A stretch of 64,000 bases of DNA from Pseudescherichia sp031998825 (GTDB lineage Bacteria; Pseudomonadota; Gammaproteobacteria; Enterobacterales; Enterobacteriaceae): assembly GCF_031998825.1 (NCBI RefSeq), contig NZ_DAMACX010000021.1:1-64000 (forward strand). Direction: 5' to 3'. Numbering within the stretch: position 1 is the stretch's first letter; each line of letters begins with the position of its first letter. The notes below the pieces were generated by a model, which saw only the letters and a list, made by a program, of their open reading frames with translations, made no database searches and was not told where the DNA came from. Both the position numbers and the translations under genes were made by a program. Below, in pieces: positions 43,663-51,668 of the stretch.

Positions 43663-45147
43663 TTAATTTACAGCATCTATCCAGGTAGACTGTTCGCTGC
43701 CGTTGTCCAGCGTCGCGGTTACCACCGCTTCTCCAGGCGTAGCACTGCGTAGTGTGGCGTTCGCAGCGCCCGTTGCGTCCGTGGTCGACGCTGCGGAATC
43801 CAAACTACCCAGGGTCGTGGTCCAGTGGACGCTTGCCCCGGCAACGGTACCGCCTGTTTTACTCTTCACGAACGCCGTGATCGTCGCGTTATCCTGCCCG
43901 TCGGCGCTAATAGTCGTTTTACTCACGTTCAGGGCATCAATATAGAGATCCTGAGCGGCGCTATCTTTCACCGGAATAATCCTGAGCTGGTGACTTTTAC
44001 CATCTGGCCCATAGGCATATACCATGGCATTTTCAGCTTTGGTATCGGTAAACGTATTAGTCGCAACGCCGGCTGTGTCGGTATACGTGATATTGTGCGC
44101 CAGCTTGCCGTTAGCAGACATATTTACCCACGTCACCATCGCCCCTGCAATGGCCTCACCATTTGACGCATGGACTTTTGCTGTTAAGTGGGCCACCGCT
44201 TTATCGCCGGATGTCTCAATTGTAGGGGGGATCGCCAGCATATTACTTACAGATAGAGCGTCGGTCTCTACCTGAGCACCTGGATCATAGGTAAAGGTGG
44301 CGTCATCGGTTTTCGAGGCTGGCAGGGTTAGCTGTATGACCGGGACGAACATACCGTTGGTTTGTTCATAAAAATCACGCTGGTCAGCTTGGGCATCTGC
44401 CAGGCCGCTGGCATTGGTATAGAAGAAGGACTGGATAGGCAGCTGCTCAGGAATATCTTGCTGCCACGTGGCGATGCGCATCTCATTTTGCGTTTGAAAA
44501 GATTCATTGCTTATCTTGGTCATACTCAAAATCGTTTGGTAAAACGCATCCGTTACACCGGTATAATCTTTTGTAAGACCAAAACCACACTGCGAAGTAT
44601 GCGAGGAGTTATATTTCACATAGTGATCGTACCAGCCATCAGCATCAGTAATGCCCTGTAGCTGGCACTCTTTACTTTCACTCTGTCCATTATACATTCC
44701 GCATCCTGCATCATTACGGCTATTTGTTGCAGCATCAATAGGGAATGAACAGAGCACATCGAGATCAATCTTACCGTCAGGTTTATTATCGTTGGGGTAG
44801 ACAAAAAAACCGTTGTAGTAGCTATAGGCCAATTTATTATATTTTGAATCCGCTCGGAGATAAGAGAATGAAACCCCGCCGCTGGTAACGGAAGAGGGAC
44901 TAGGATTCCATGCGAAATAGCTCGATGAATGATCGGTTCCTCTTAACTCTACGCCCGAACAGTTAAAGGCAGGTGAGTTATTCTGCTTGCAGGCGGCAGT
45001 AGTATTCTTATATTGTGTAGATAAATTTACCGCAACCTGTTGGCCATGCAGATCCTGCCAGCCACTTTGCTCTAATGTGACGTTGTTTTGTGCGAGAAGA
45101 GTAAAGGATACAAAAAGTAACACATAAGGGTACATAGATGTTTTCAT
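43663..45147 (-). CDS. Secreted halovibrin-like protein with two C-terminal Ig-like domains
   Basis: A 494-residue protein and the only array member with a signal peptide (MKTSMYPYVLLFVSFTLLAQ). Residues about 25-290 resemble halovibrin HvnA-type secreted proteins of Vibrio and Pseudomonas from memory: GVELRGT, SVTSGGVSFSYLRADSKYN, FPIDAAT, CGFGLT, SNESFQTQNEMRIATWQQ. Several cysteines could form disulfides. Two Big-type Ig domains follow (about 300-395 and 402-494, with VHWTTTLGSLDSAASTTDATG). It lies 59 bases after the protein at 45207 on the same strand and may be co-transcribed. The exact activity of the N-terminal domain is not established from sequence. Confidence 0.7.
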   Translation of the reverse strand: MKTSMYPYVLLFVSFTLLAQNNVTLEQSGWQDLHGQQVAVNLSTQYKNTTAACKQNNSPAFNCSGVELRGTDHSSSYFAWNPSPSSVTSGGVSFSYLRADSKYNKLAYSYYNGFFVYPNDNKPDGKIDLDVLCSFPIDAATNSRNDAGCGMYNGQSESKECQLQGITDADGWYDHYVKYNSSHTSQCGFGLTKDYTGVTDAFYQTILSMTKISNESFQTQNEMRIATWQQDIPEQLPIQSFFYTNASGLADAQADQRDFYEQTNGMFVPVIQLTLPASKTDDATFTYDPGAQVETDALSVSNMLAIPPTIETSGDKAVAHLTAKVHASNGEAIAGAMVTWVNMSANGKLAHNITYTDTAGVATNTFTDTKAENAMVYAYGPDGKSHQLRIIPVKDSAAQDLYIDALNVSKTTISADGQDNATITAFVKSKTGGTVAGASVHWTTTLGSLDSAASTTDATGAANATLRSATPGEAVVTATLDNGSEQSTWIDAVN

Positions 45148-45173
45148 AATGTATTCTCTAATTAAATTAAACC

Positions 45174-45191
45174 GGCGGTAATAAAACCGCC
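45174..45191 (-). terminator. Weak hairpin between two array genes
   Basis: A 6-bp inverted repeat (GGCGGT / ACCGCC) followed on the minus strand by a T-rich stretch. It may attenuate rather than stop transcription from the gene at 45207 into the one at 43663. Confidence 0.4.
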
Positions 45192-45206
45192 AGTCTGTTT
45201 CTGTTG

Positions 45207-47579
45207 TTATTTTGCATAATAAGAGATGTTGCCATCGATATCTTTTGCAGGGAAATCAATCACGCCAGACGTAGCGTCACCCCATACAAAAATTGAATCA
45301 TCGGTTTTCAATGCGGCAAAAGCGCGGGTATTACTATAAATAGCGGCGACATCATTCAGGCCTGGAATAAATGAATTGCGACCACCCGTGTCGGGATCCC
45401 CCCAGGTAATAACCCGTCCTGCTCTGGTCAATGCGGCAAAGCTGCTGCCGTTCGCGCTAAGGGAGACGATATTGTTCAGCAACGACTCGACTGCGCTTAT
45501 ATCTCCGCCATAGGCCTCATTTCCCCACGCAATGACGGTACCGTCACTGCACAGTGCGGCAAAGGCACCATAGGTGCTTTTTACATCGATAATGTCGGTT
45601 CTCGATTTATACTCTTCTGGTAAGCTGTTGCCATAGCTACTGTTACCCCAGCACGCAACGCCGCCATTTGAGAGCATTGCCGTATAGGCCGACTCTGTTG
45701 AAATAAGCCGCGTGGCGTTATCGATCGTGCTTACTGCATTGGCATTGCCGCCGTAATCGGTATCACCCCACGCTGCAATTTTACCGTTGACGAGAACAGC
45801 GAAAGCACGGCGGCTGGCGCAGCAATCATCGATACCGCTAAGAGAGCTAACGGTTTCAGGTACTGCCCCGCCAGTACCTGTGCTGCCCCATGCAAAAATA
45901 TTGCCGGCCCGATTAATAACTGCAAATGCATTTTCATTGGCAACGATTGACTGGATGTCACTCATCGCTGCAATATTCTCAGGAACGGATAGATCAAACG
46001 ATTCGCTGCCGTCAGCTCCCCACCCCCAGGTTTGAATATAGGGATAGAGTAGCGAACGCAGAGCATAGGTTCCTCGGGCGGCTTTAATATCCTCGACGCT
46101 GCGCAGCAGCGCTACGCTGGCAGGAATGTCTCCACCTTCGGCTGTATCTCCCCAGGCGAAAACAGAGCGATCGGTACGGATTGCCGCGAAAGAACCGTAT
46201 GCAGCGTAGAGTGATTGCACATCATGATTAATACTGACGGGAAGCGTATAACCACCGTTGGTTGCCATACCCCATCCCACATAGCTGCCGCTATTTAATC
46301 TTGCAGCAAATGCGCCTGCGGAAATGTCTGTATCGGTCCACTCACCGTTGCCCAAAATATTAGCGACGTTGAGGGTAAAGGTATCGCCATGAATGTTGCT
46401 AACGTTGAGATATTGATCGGGCTGCGTATCGATAAAGTAGCTATTAATGGTGTAATTAGCGTCATTTTCATAACGCCAGACGACGGATATCGGCATAAGC
46501 GTTTGCGGATGGAGCGCGACCAGATAGCCTCTCTGTACCTGACCCGCCCCGCGGATAGAGCTGCGCGCGCCACGGATAATAGCGAATTTTTCAGAGGAGG
46601 CTACGGTAATGCTGTACGATTTTGAGCTGCCGTTGGCGAGGCGTGCCATAACGGTAGCGGTGCCGGTATCGCCTTTATCTGTCAGGGCAACCGTAGCCAT
46701 GCCGCTATCGTTGGTCAGGGTGGCGCTGGCGCTAAGGCTACCGAGAGTTGTGTTCCAGTCAACGGAGATGTTAGTCATCGGCAGGCCCGTCGTGGAATCA
46801 ATGACGGTAGCCGTGAAGGTCGCGGTGTCGATACCGCTGTTTACAATAGTGGCTTTATCACTGGTCAGGCTGTCGATTTGCGTTGTGGCAGGCAGAGAGG
46901 CATCGGAAAGCACAACAAGCCAGGAGCCGTCAGGCTGCAAGGCGGGTTCATTGAAGCTCCAGCCGTCCGGAAGTCCGGATACAGAAGAGAAGGTCAGCGT
47001 ATCGTTGTTATAGATAAGCATTACAGAACCGGAGCCGGACCAGGTGACCGTGCCAGAAGCCTTGTCCTGTGTGCCGATGGTCAGAGATGCAAGGGTAGAC
47101 GCACCATTAACATTCTGAATAAAGGCGAGTGCGCCGGGGGTGGCAAACGAAACAAAAGTTGTAACGCTGGTGGACGATCCTGGCACCAGGGAAGAAGAGG
47201 AAAAGCAGTTTTGTGCAATAAACTCCCCGCTAAGCTGTACAAAAACCGGTACTGCGAGGGTGGCATCAATACCGAGAAACTGTACCGGGTATTGAGGGGC
47301 AGGGAGGGCCAATGATATATCGGCAATATTGGCGGTGATGTACTGCTCTACATGGTCGCTATAGGCGAGATTCGGGTTACCGGTGTCAACGCCGCTCCAC
47401 AAAAACGTGAACATGTTATCGGAGCCGGGAACAGAGACAGACTGTTCGGCCCATGAGGTCGCGGAAGAGGCGACAATACCCGTCTGCCCGTGCGCAACCC
47501 GTAGCGCATTACCCGCGTAGTTGGGCAGGGAGTAGAAAACCAGTGAGGAATCATTGACGTCAGTTATGGATGGTTCCAT
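45207..47579 (-). CDS. Crystallin-like module + Ig-like domain + RCC1-like repeats
   Basis: A 790-residue protein without signal peptide. Residues about 10-225 are the shared module (VFYSLPNYAGNAL then SWAEQSVSVPG; VPVFVQL near 110; GTVTWSGSG near 176). Residues about 230-330 form a Big-type Ig domain (VDWNTTLGSLSASATLTNDS). Residues about 420-790 hold about eight RCC1-like repeats of 45-50 residues with the pattern AFA-x-L-x-x-G-x-V-x-x-WG, which should form a beta-propeller. The start at 47579 has AAGGAG 7 bases upstream. The first 327 residues are closely similar to the protein at 47774, while the rest is unrelated. No enzyme motif was seen. Confidence 0.75.
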   Translation of the reverse strand: MEPSITDVNDSSLVFYSLPNYAGNALRVAHGQTGIVASSATSWAEQSVSVPGSDNMFTFLWSGVDTGNPNLAYSDHVEQYITANIADISLALPAPQYPVQFLGIDATLAVPVFVQLSGEFIAQNCFSSSSLVPGSSTSVTTFVSFATPGALAFIQNVNGASTLASLTIGTQDKASGTVTWSGSGSVMLIYNNDTLTFSSVSGLPDGWSFNEPALQPDGSWLVVLSDASLPATTQIDSLTSDKATIVNSGIDTATFTATVIDSTTGLPMTNISVDWNTTLGSLSASATLTNDSGMATVALTDKGDTGTATVMARLANGSSKSYSITVASSEKFAIIRGARSSIRGAGQVQRGYLVALHPQTLMPISVVWRYENDANYTINSYFIDTQPDQYLNVSNIHGDTFTLNVANILGNGEWTDTDISAGAFAARLNSGSYVGWGMATNGGYTLPVSINHDVQSLYAAYGSFAAIRTDRSVFAWGDTAEGGDIPASVALLRSVEDIKAARGTYALRSLLYPYIQTWGWGADGSESFDLSVPENIAAMSDIQSIVANENAFAVINRAGNIFAWGSTGTGGAVPETVSSLSGIDDCCASRRAFAVLVNGKIAAWGDTDYGGNANAVSTIDNATRLISTESAYTAMLSNGGVACWGNSSYGNSLPEEYKSRTDIIDVKSTYGAFAALCSDGTVIAWGNEAYGGDISAVESLLNNIVSLSANGSSFAALTRAGRVITWGDPDTGGRNSFIPGLNDVAAIYSNTRAFAALKTDDSIFVWGDATSGVIDFPAKDIDGNISYYAK
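46598..47579 (-). repeat. Duplicated 5' segment, copy 1
   Basis: The first 327 codons of this gene are a direct duplicate of 49138-50119 in the upstream neighbour: protein sequences are mostly identical (for example HGQTGIVASSATSW and SVSVPGSDNMF in both) and the DNA is visibly similar. Confidence 0.85.
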
Positions 47580-47741
47580 GAAAAAACTCCTTAAATAATA
47601 AATAGAATGAGAGAGAACCTTCAAGCAGGAGAAACTGTAACGTCAAGGAGTGGGTGAACTGTGCAAATAAAGCGGGAAAGGGTGTAAAATATGAAAATAA
47701 AACCCGTTATCCTACGTGGGAAATATTCTTGCTAAAAAATG

Positions 47742-47770
47742 AGATAAGGCCTAAATTTCAGGCCTTATCT
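47742..47770 (-). terminator. Terminator of the gene at 47774
   Basis: An 11-bp perfect stem (AGATAAGGCCT / AGGCCTTATCT) with a 7-base loop is followed on the minus strand by CATTTTTT, four bases past the stop codon. Confidence 0.88.
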
Positions 47771-47773
47771 GCG

Positions 47774-50119
47774 CTACATTGCCGGAATATAAATACTTGG
47801 TCCGGAGTTGAAAGCGCCCCCGCCATTAGATAGAGTCATATCGATAGTGCCTCCCTCCCAATCAGAGGTGGCAAGATTTAAGTTGTCAATAATAATATGC
47901 AGTGTTGCAGTCCAGTCCGAACCTGAAATATACGTCGAGGCGTTTTGTTGAATATAGCTGCTGGTGACTGAATAGGTTGTGTTGCTCAGATAAACGGACG
48001 AGGTGTCTGTCAAGTAAAGGGTTGTGGTAGGAGAACCTGGATTATTACCACTCAGTGGGTTTGTATAAAATCTAAATACATAATGTTGCCCTCCTGGATA
48101 ATTGCGCGCGATCAGCTCAAAGCTGATTGTTCCTGCTCTTGAGCCTTTTTTGACGTTGGATGCGGTAAACTGTGGGAAATCAGACGATCCAGATATCGCT
48201 TGAAGGGTGACAGACTTGCTGTCGCCATTCTCCAGCGCAGCGGTGACGGTAATGGATCCCTCTTGGGTTGCTATGAGTGAAGTAGATGCATTGCCTTGTG
48301 CGTTAGTTTCGCTCTCCTGGCTAGCCAATTTACCTGACGTTGTTGTCCAGCGTACAGTTGCATATTGCAACGGGAGCTGCTGCCCATCAACCACGTTTGC
48401 GGTAATCAACGCCACATCTTTACCATTCACAAGAAGTGTATCTTTATTACTCGTCAGTGTGCTAATCGAACTCTGCTCGTTTTTTATAATAAGAGGAATG
48501 GTATATTCTCCGGAAAGAGCGGTTGTGGTTACCGATCCTAAGCGTAAATCCTGTGAGTCCCCGCCTGCGAGCATGACGACAGGCATCTGTTTTTCTTTAT
48601 CCCATGCGGCAATCAATGATGTTTCATATGTCCAGGTTGCACTCCCCGCAGCATCTAACGTACCGACCAGGAGCGGTATTGTTGTCGTACTTTGGGTTAT
48701 GTCCATAACCGCAATAATACCCATGTTGCTTTTACCCGCATCACTGAAGGTGGCGGTTATCATTGCTGATGGCCAGCTTTGTTTGGCACAGGCAACCAGC
48801 ATGGATGTGGGATCGGAAGAGAGCAGGGTGCTTCGTATGACAATATCATTACTGCCTAATGCGGTTGCTGCGACCTGAGAAAAGGTCTCTAAACCATAAA
48901 GCGAGGTGAGATCGGCAACATCCGTTACGTCAAAGCTATCGGCATAGCCCCAAAAATTGAAAGTATTTTCATCCTGAATAACTGTTCGACTTAGTAAGCG
49001 TTCAGCACCAACTCTGGCTGACTTCCAGAGCCATTGGCGTAGCGTTGTTCGCAGATAGATACTGCCATGCTCTTCAAGCTCCAACATCTCTCCCTGATAA
49101 CTGGCCTCGCGGTAAAACGTAGCGTTACCAGACGAAGTCACCAGGCTAATTGTCTGCGATTTAGCGCTGCCGCTGCTGATACGCGCCATTACCGTAGCGG
49201 TACCGGCGTCTCCTGTATCTGTCAGGGCAACGGTGGCAATGCCGCTACTGTCAGTTAACGAGGTGCTGGTGCTGAGATCGCCAAGCGTCGTATTCCACTC
49301 AACGGAGACGTTAGCGAGCGCCAGACCGGATGCGGAGTCGGTGACGGCGGCAGAGAAGATGGCCGTGTCGGTGCCATTATTTTCTATGTTGGTTTTGTTG
49401 CTGGTCAGGCTGCTGATCTCTGCCGTCGCGGGCAGGGAAGTAGCAGAGAGCATGACAAGCCAGGAGCCGTCAGCCTGACGCGCCGGATTACCGAAGGACC
49501 AGCCGTCCGGAAGCCCCGAGACAGAGGCGAACGTCAGCATGTCATTATTGTAGATGAGCATGACGGAGCCGGAATCGGTCCAGGTCACTGTGCCCGATGA
49601 TCCGTCAAACGAGCCGAACAGAAGCGAGGCAAGCGCGGACGCGCCGTTTATATTCTGGATAAAGGCGATAGCACCCTGATTGATGGGTGACGTAAAGGTG
49701 GAAACGTGGGTAGTCGATCCGGGTACCAGGGTTGAGGAGGCAAAACAGTTTTGCGCGCTGAACTCTCCGCTAAGCTGCACAAAAACCGGTACCGCAAAGT
49801 TGGCATCAATACCGAGAAACTGCACCGGGTACTGTGGGTCAGGAAAGGCAGATTCAATGTCAGGGATATTGGCGGTGATGTACTGCTCAAGATGGCCGTT
49901 ATAGACGAAACTCGGGTTGCCGGTGTCAACGCTGCTCCACAAAAAAGCGAACATGTTATCGGAGCCGGGAACGGAGACAGACTGTTCTACCCATGAGGTT
50001 GCGGAAGAGGCGACGATTCCCGTCTGGCCGTGCACAACGGGCAGTGCAGTACCCGCATAATTAGCCAGTGAGTAGAATACCAGTAATGAAGACTGGACGT
50101 CAGTGACGGATGATTCCAT
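47774..50119 (-). CDS. Protein with two crystallin-like modules and two Ig-like domains
   Basis: A 781-residue protein without signal peptide. Order: shared module 1 (about 10-225), Big-type Ig domain (230-330), second crystallin-type module (about 335-545, starting ATFYREASYQGEMLEL), second Big domain (about 550-645, VRWTTTSGKLAS), and a C-terminal beta-rich domain (650-781) that may be a lectin-like or adhesive end. The start at 50119 has GAGGA upstream. It is paralogous to the gene at 45207 over the first 327 residues. A strong terminator follows, so it is probably its own transcript. Confidence 0.75.
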   Translation of the reverse strand: MESSVTDVQSSLLVFYSLANYAGTALPVVHGQTGIVASSATSWVEQSVSVPGSDNMFAFLWSSVDTGNPSFVYNGHLEQYITANIPDIESAFPDPQYPVQFLGIDANFAVPVFVQLSGEFSAQNCFASSTLVPGSTTHVSTFTSPINQGAIAFIQNINGASALASLLFGSFDGSSGTVTWTDSGSVMLIYNNDMLTFASVSGLPDGWSFGNPARQADGSWLVMLSATSLPATAEISSLTSNKTNIENNGTDTAIFSAAVTDSASGLALANVSVEWNTTLGDLSTSTSLTDSSGIATVALTDTGDAGTATVMARISSGSAKSQTISLVTSSGNATFYREASYQGEMLELEEHGSIYLRTTLRQWLWKSARVGAERLLSRTVIQDENTFNFWGYADSFDVTDVADLTSLYGLETFSQVAATALGSNDIVIRSTLLSSDPTSMLVACAKQSWPSAMITATFSDAGKSNMGIIAVMDITQSTTTIPLLVGTLDAAGSATWTYETSLIAAWDKEKQMPVVMLAGGDSQDLRLGSVTTTALSGEYTIPLIIKNEQSSISTLTSNKDTLLVNGKDVALITANVVDGQQLPLQYATVRWTTTSGKLASQESETNAQGNASTSLIATQEGSITVTAALENGDSKSVTLQAISGSSDFPQFTASNVKKGSRAGTISFELIARNYPGGQHYVFRFYTNPLSGNNPGSPTTTLYLTDTSSVYLSNTTYSVTSSYIQQNASTYISGSDWTATLHIIIDNLNLATSDWEGGTIDMTLSNGGGAFNSGPSIYIPAM
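49138..50119 (-). repeat. Duplicated 5' segment, copy 2
   Basis: Direct duplicate of 46598-47579. The similarity also extends into the upstream leader: 50171-50231 aligns without gaps with 47631-47691, including GAAACTGTAACG and GCAAATAAAGC. Confidence 0.85.
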
Positions 50120-50366
50120 GATAAAATTCCTCAAACAGAAGATAAAAATAGAAAGAAGCTACAGGGCCCTGAAACTGTAACGGCAATGGAAGAGTAGGCT
50201 GGGCAAATAAAGCAACAAAAGGAGTGAAATAGGAAGAAGTGCGTTCTTAATTGCTTACTATTGATGTGTTTCAGTGATTTTAACTTCCCGGCAGCAGGTA
50301 AATCGGTGCGGTTTCGAACACCTGCTTAACCCGCGCTTCACCCAAAGAGGCGCGGGTTAATAGCAG

Positions 50367-51032
50367 TTAAATATCAGCGATCGTTTCAGTTTGAATAGCA
50401 ATGGGTGGGAATGAAATAAAAACAATATCAGAACTGACCACGGAACCAGAGGCTTTGGGAAGGCTGATGGTAAAATTCACGGTTTCGGCCATCGTATCCA
50501 GTATTGCGACGCTACAGGAGCCATCTTCATAGAGAGGGATATCGGCTACGGAAAAAAGATAGCCCTCCATTGTCGCATTACTTGAGTTAAGGCTAACGCG
50601 GGCGGTAGTAATATCTTCAGAGGGGTAAGAACGAATATAAATATGCCCTTGAGAGCGGCCATTTGCCGCTGCACCCGTGGAGATCGCATAGCCCGTTAAC
50701 GAGCCCGTTCCCGGCAAATAGTCACCGAACATCATGCTGGCCGTTGCCGTCATGCCGGGGTTCGTGGTGAGATAGGCGCTAATGCTGGTTAATCCTGGCG
50801 CAAGGCTAAACACATGCAGAATTGCGCTGCCGTTCTCATCGAGATTATTTTGCCATATTGAGGTGCCTGTTTCGTTGAAATAAGCATTTGGTGAAAGCGA
50901 AACAGTAACACCAGCCCCGGCAGGACCGGAAATGGTTAGGGTATTGACGGGAACAACCGGCGCGCTGGTATTATCCCGCCAAGGCGCGCCCGTTGCGGCA
51001 TTCAGATAAAGTTGAGTCGTTGATTTTATCAT
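50367..51032 (-). CDS. Ig-like beta protein of unknown function, 221 residues
   Basis: No named family recognised. The N-terminal 110 residues look like an Ig-type beta sandwich (TISGPAGAGVTVSLSPNAYF then ENGSAILHVFSLAPGLTSISAY). The rest is also beta-rich, with low charge and many Ser/Thr. There is no signal peptide or membrane span. A modest AGG-type ribosome site precedes the ATG. It is first in the minus-strand array, 247 bases before the gene at 50119. Confidence 0.62.
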   Translation of the reverse strand: MIKSTTQLYLNAATGAPWRDNTSAPVVPVNTLTISGPAGAGVTVSLSPNAYFNETGTSIWQNNLDENGSAILHVFSLAPGLTSISAYLTTNPGMTATASMMFGDYLPGTGSLTGYAISTGAAANGRSQGHIYIRSYPSEDITTARVSLNSSNATMEGYLFSVADIPLYEDGSCSVAILDTMAETVNFTISLPKASGSVVSSDIVFISFPPIAIQTETIADI

Positions 51033-51353
51033 AATATTTACCTAAGTATTTAAGGATTCAGCATTCACCTCTTGCGCTACTCCAAGCCTGGTAGCTGACA
51101 TCGGGCGCAAGACTGGCAGGCCTCATATAAAATCTATTGTTCCAGATAACAGATAATCACTGTGAAACCCGGAAACTATATCGATAATTGAAGGCTGCGG
51201 TCGGTCAAAAAAAAGTACGTAGGATGTTTAAAAAAGGGAAGAGATGTTAGGTAGTAAAGTTTGGGCAGGACGATAATATTGGTTAAAAAATAAGGTTGCT
51301 ATTTTGCTGGATAATAATATGAAAACAGAATTGAGGAGGGTACTGCGAAGATT
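51033..51353. other. AT-rich gap between the array and the tRNA-Val genes
   Basis: About 320 bases without a gene. It holds the upstream region of the gene at 50367, including CCCGGAAACT at 51168-51177, which also occurs upstream of the gene at 35872. It also marks one boundary of the accessory region next to tRNA genes. No direct repeat of a tRNA 3' end was found. Confidence 0.5.
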
Positions 51354-51430
51354 TGGTGCGTCCGAGTGGACTCGAACCACCGACCCCCACCATGTCAAGG
51401 TGGTGCTCTAACCAACTGAGCTACGGACGC
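51354..51430 (-). tRNA. tRNA-Val (GAC)
   Basis: A 77-nt tRNA on the minus strand starting GCGTCCG, with anticodon loop CTTGACA (GAC), T-loop GGTTCGAGTCC and encoded CCA. It corresponds to one of the E. coli valV/valW pair beside mdtK. Confidence 0.97.
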
Positions 51431-51440
51431 ACTAAGAAGA

Positions 51441-51517
51441 TGGTGCGTTCAATTGGACTCGAACCAACGACCCCCACCATGTCAAGGTGGTGCTCTAACC
51501 AACTGAGCTATGAACGC
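51441..51517 (-). tRNA. tRNA-Val (GAC)
   Basis: A 77-nt tRNA starting GCGTTCA, with the same anticodon GAC and compensatory changes in the acceptor and T stems relative to the neighbour 10 bases away. The two form a tandem transcript on the minus strand. Confidence 0.97.
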
Positions 51518-51635
51518 AACGTTGTGTGTGACAACGGGGACGAATATTAGCGGCAGGCGGCGGCTGTGGCAAGCAGAAAAAAGCACTTTTATCACTGATT
51601 TCACGCGATTGCGGAACAACTGCACAAAACGTTGA

Positions 51636-51659
51636 TAAAACAGCCGCCCGCAGGCGGCT
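51636..51659 (-). terminator. Terminator of mdtK
   Basis: A 7-bp GC-rich stem (AGCCGCC / GGCGGCT) with GTTTTAT following on the minus strand, 10 bases past the stop. Confidence 0.8.
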
Positions 51660-51668
51660 AATGGTGAA

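Noticed and set aside
51354..51517. Tandem repeat suggestive of a short repeat array
   Set aside because: The two similar units are tRNA-Val genes; there is no third unit and no CRISPR-like spacer pattern.
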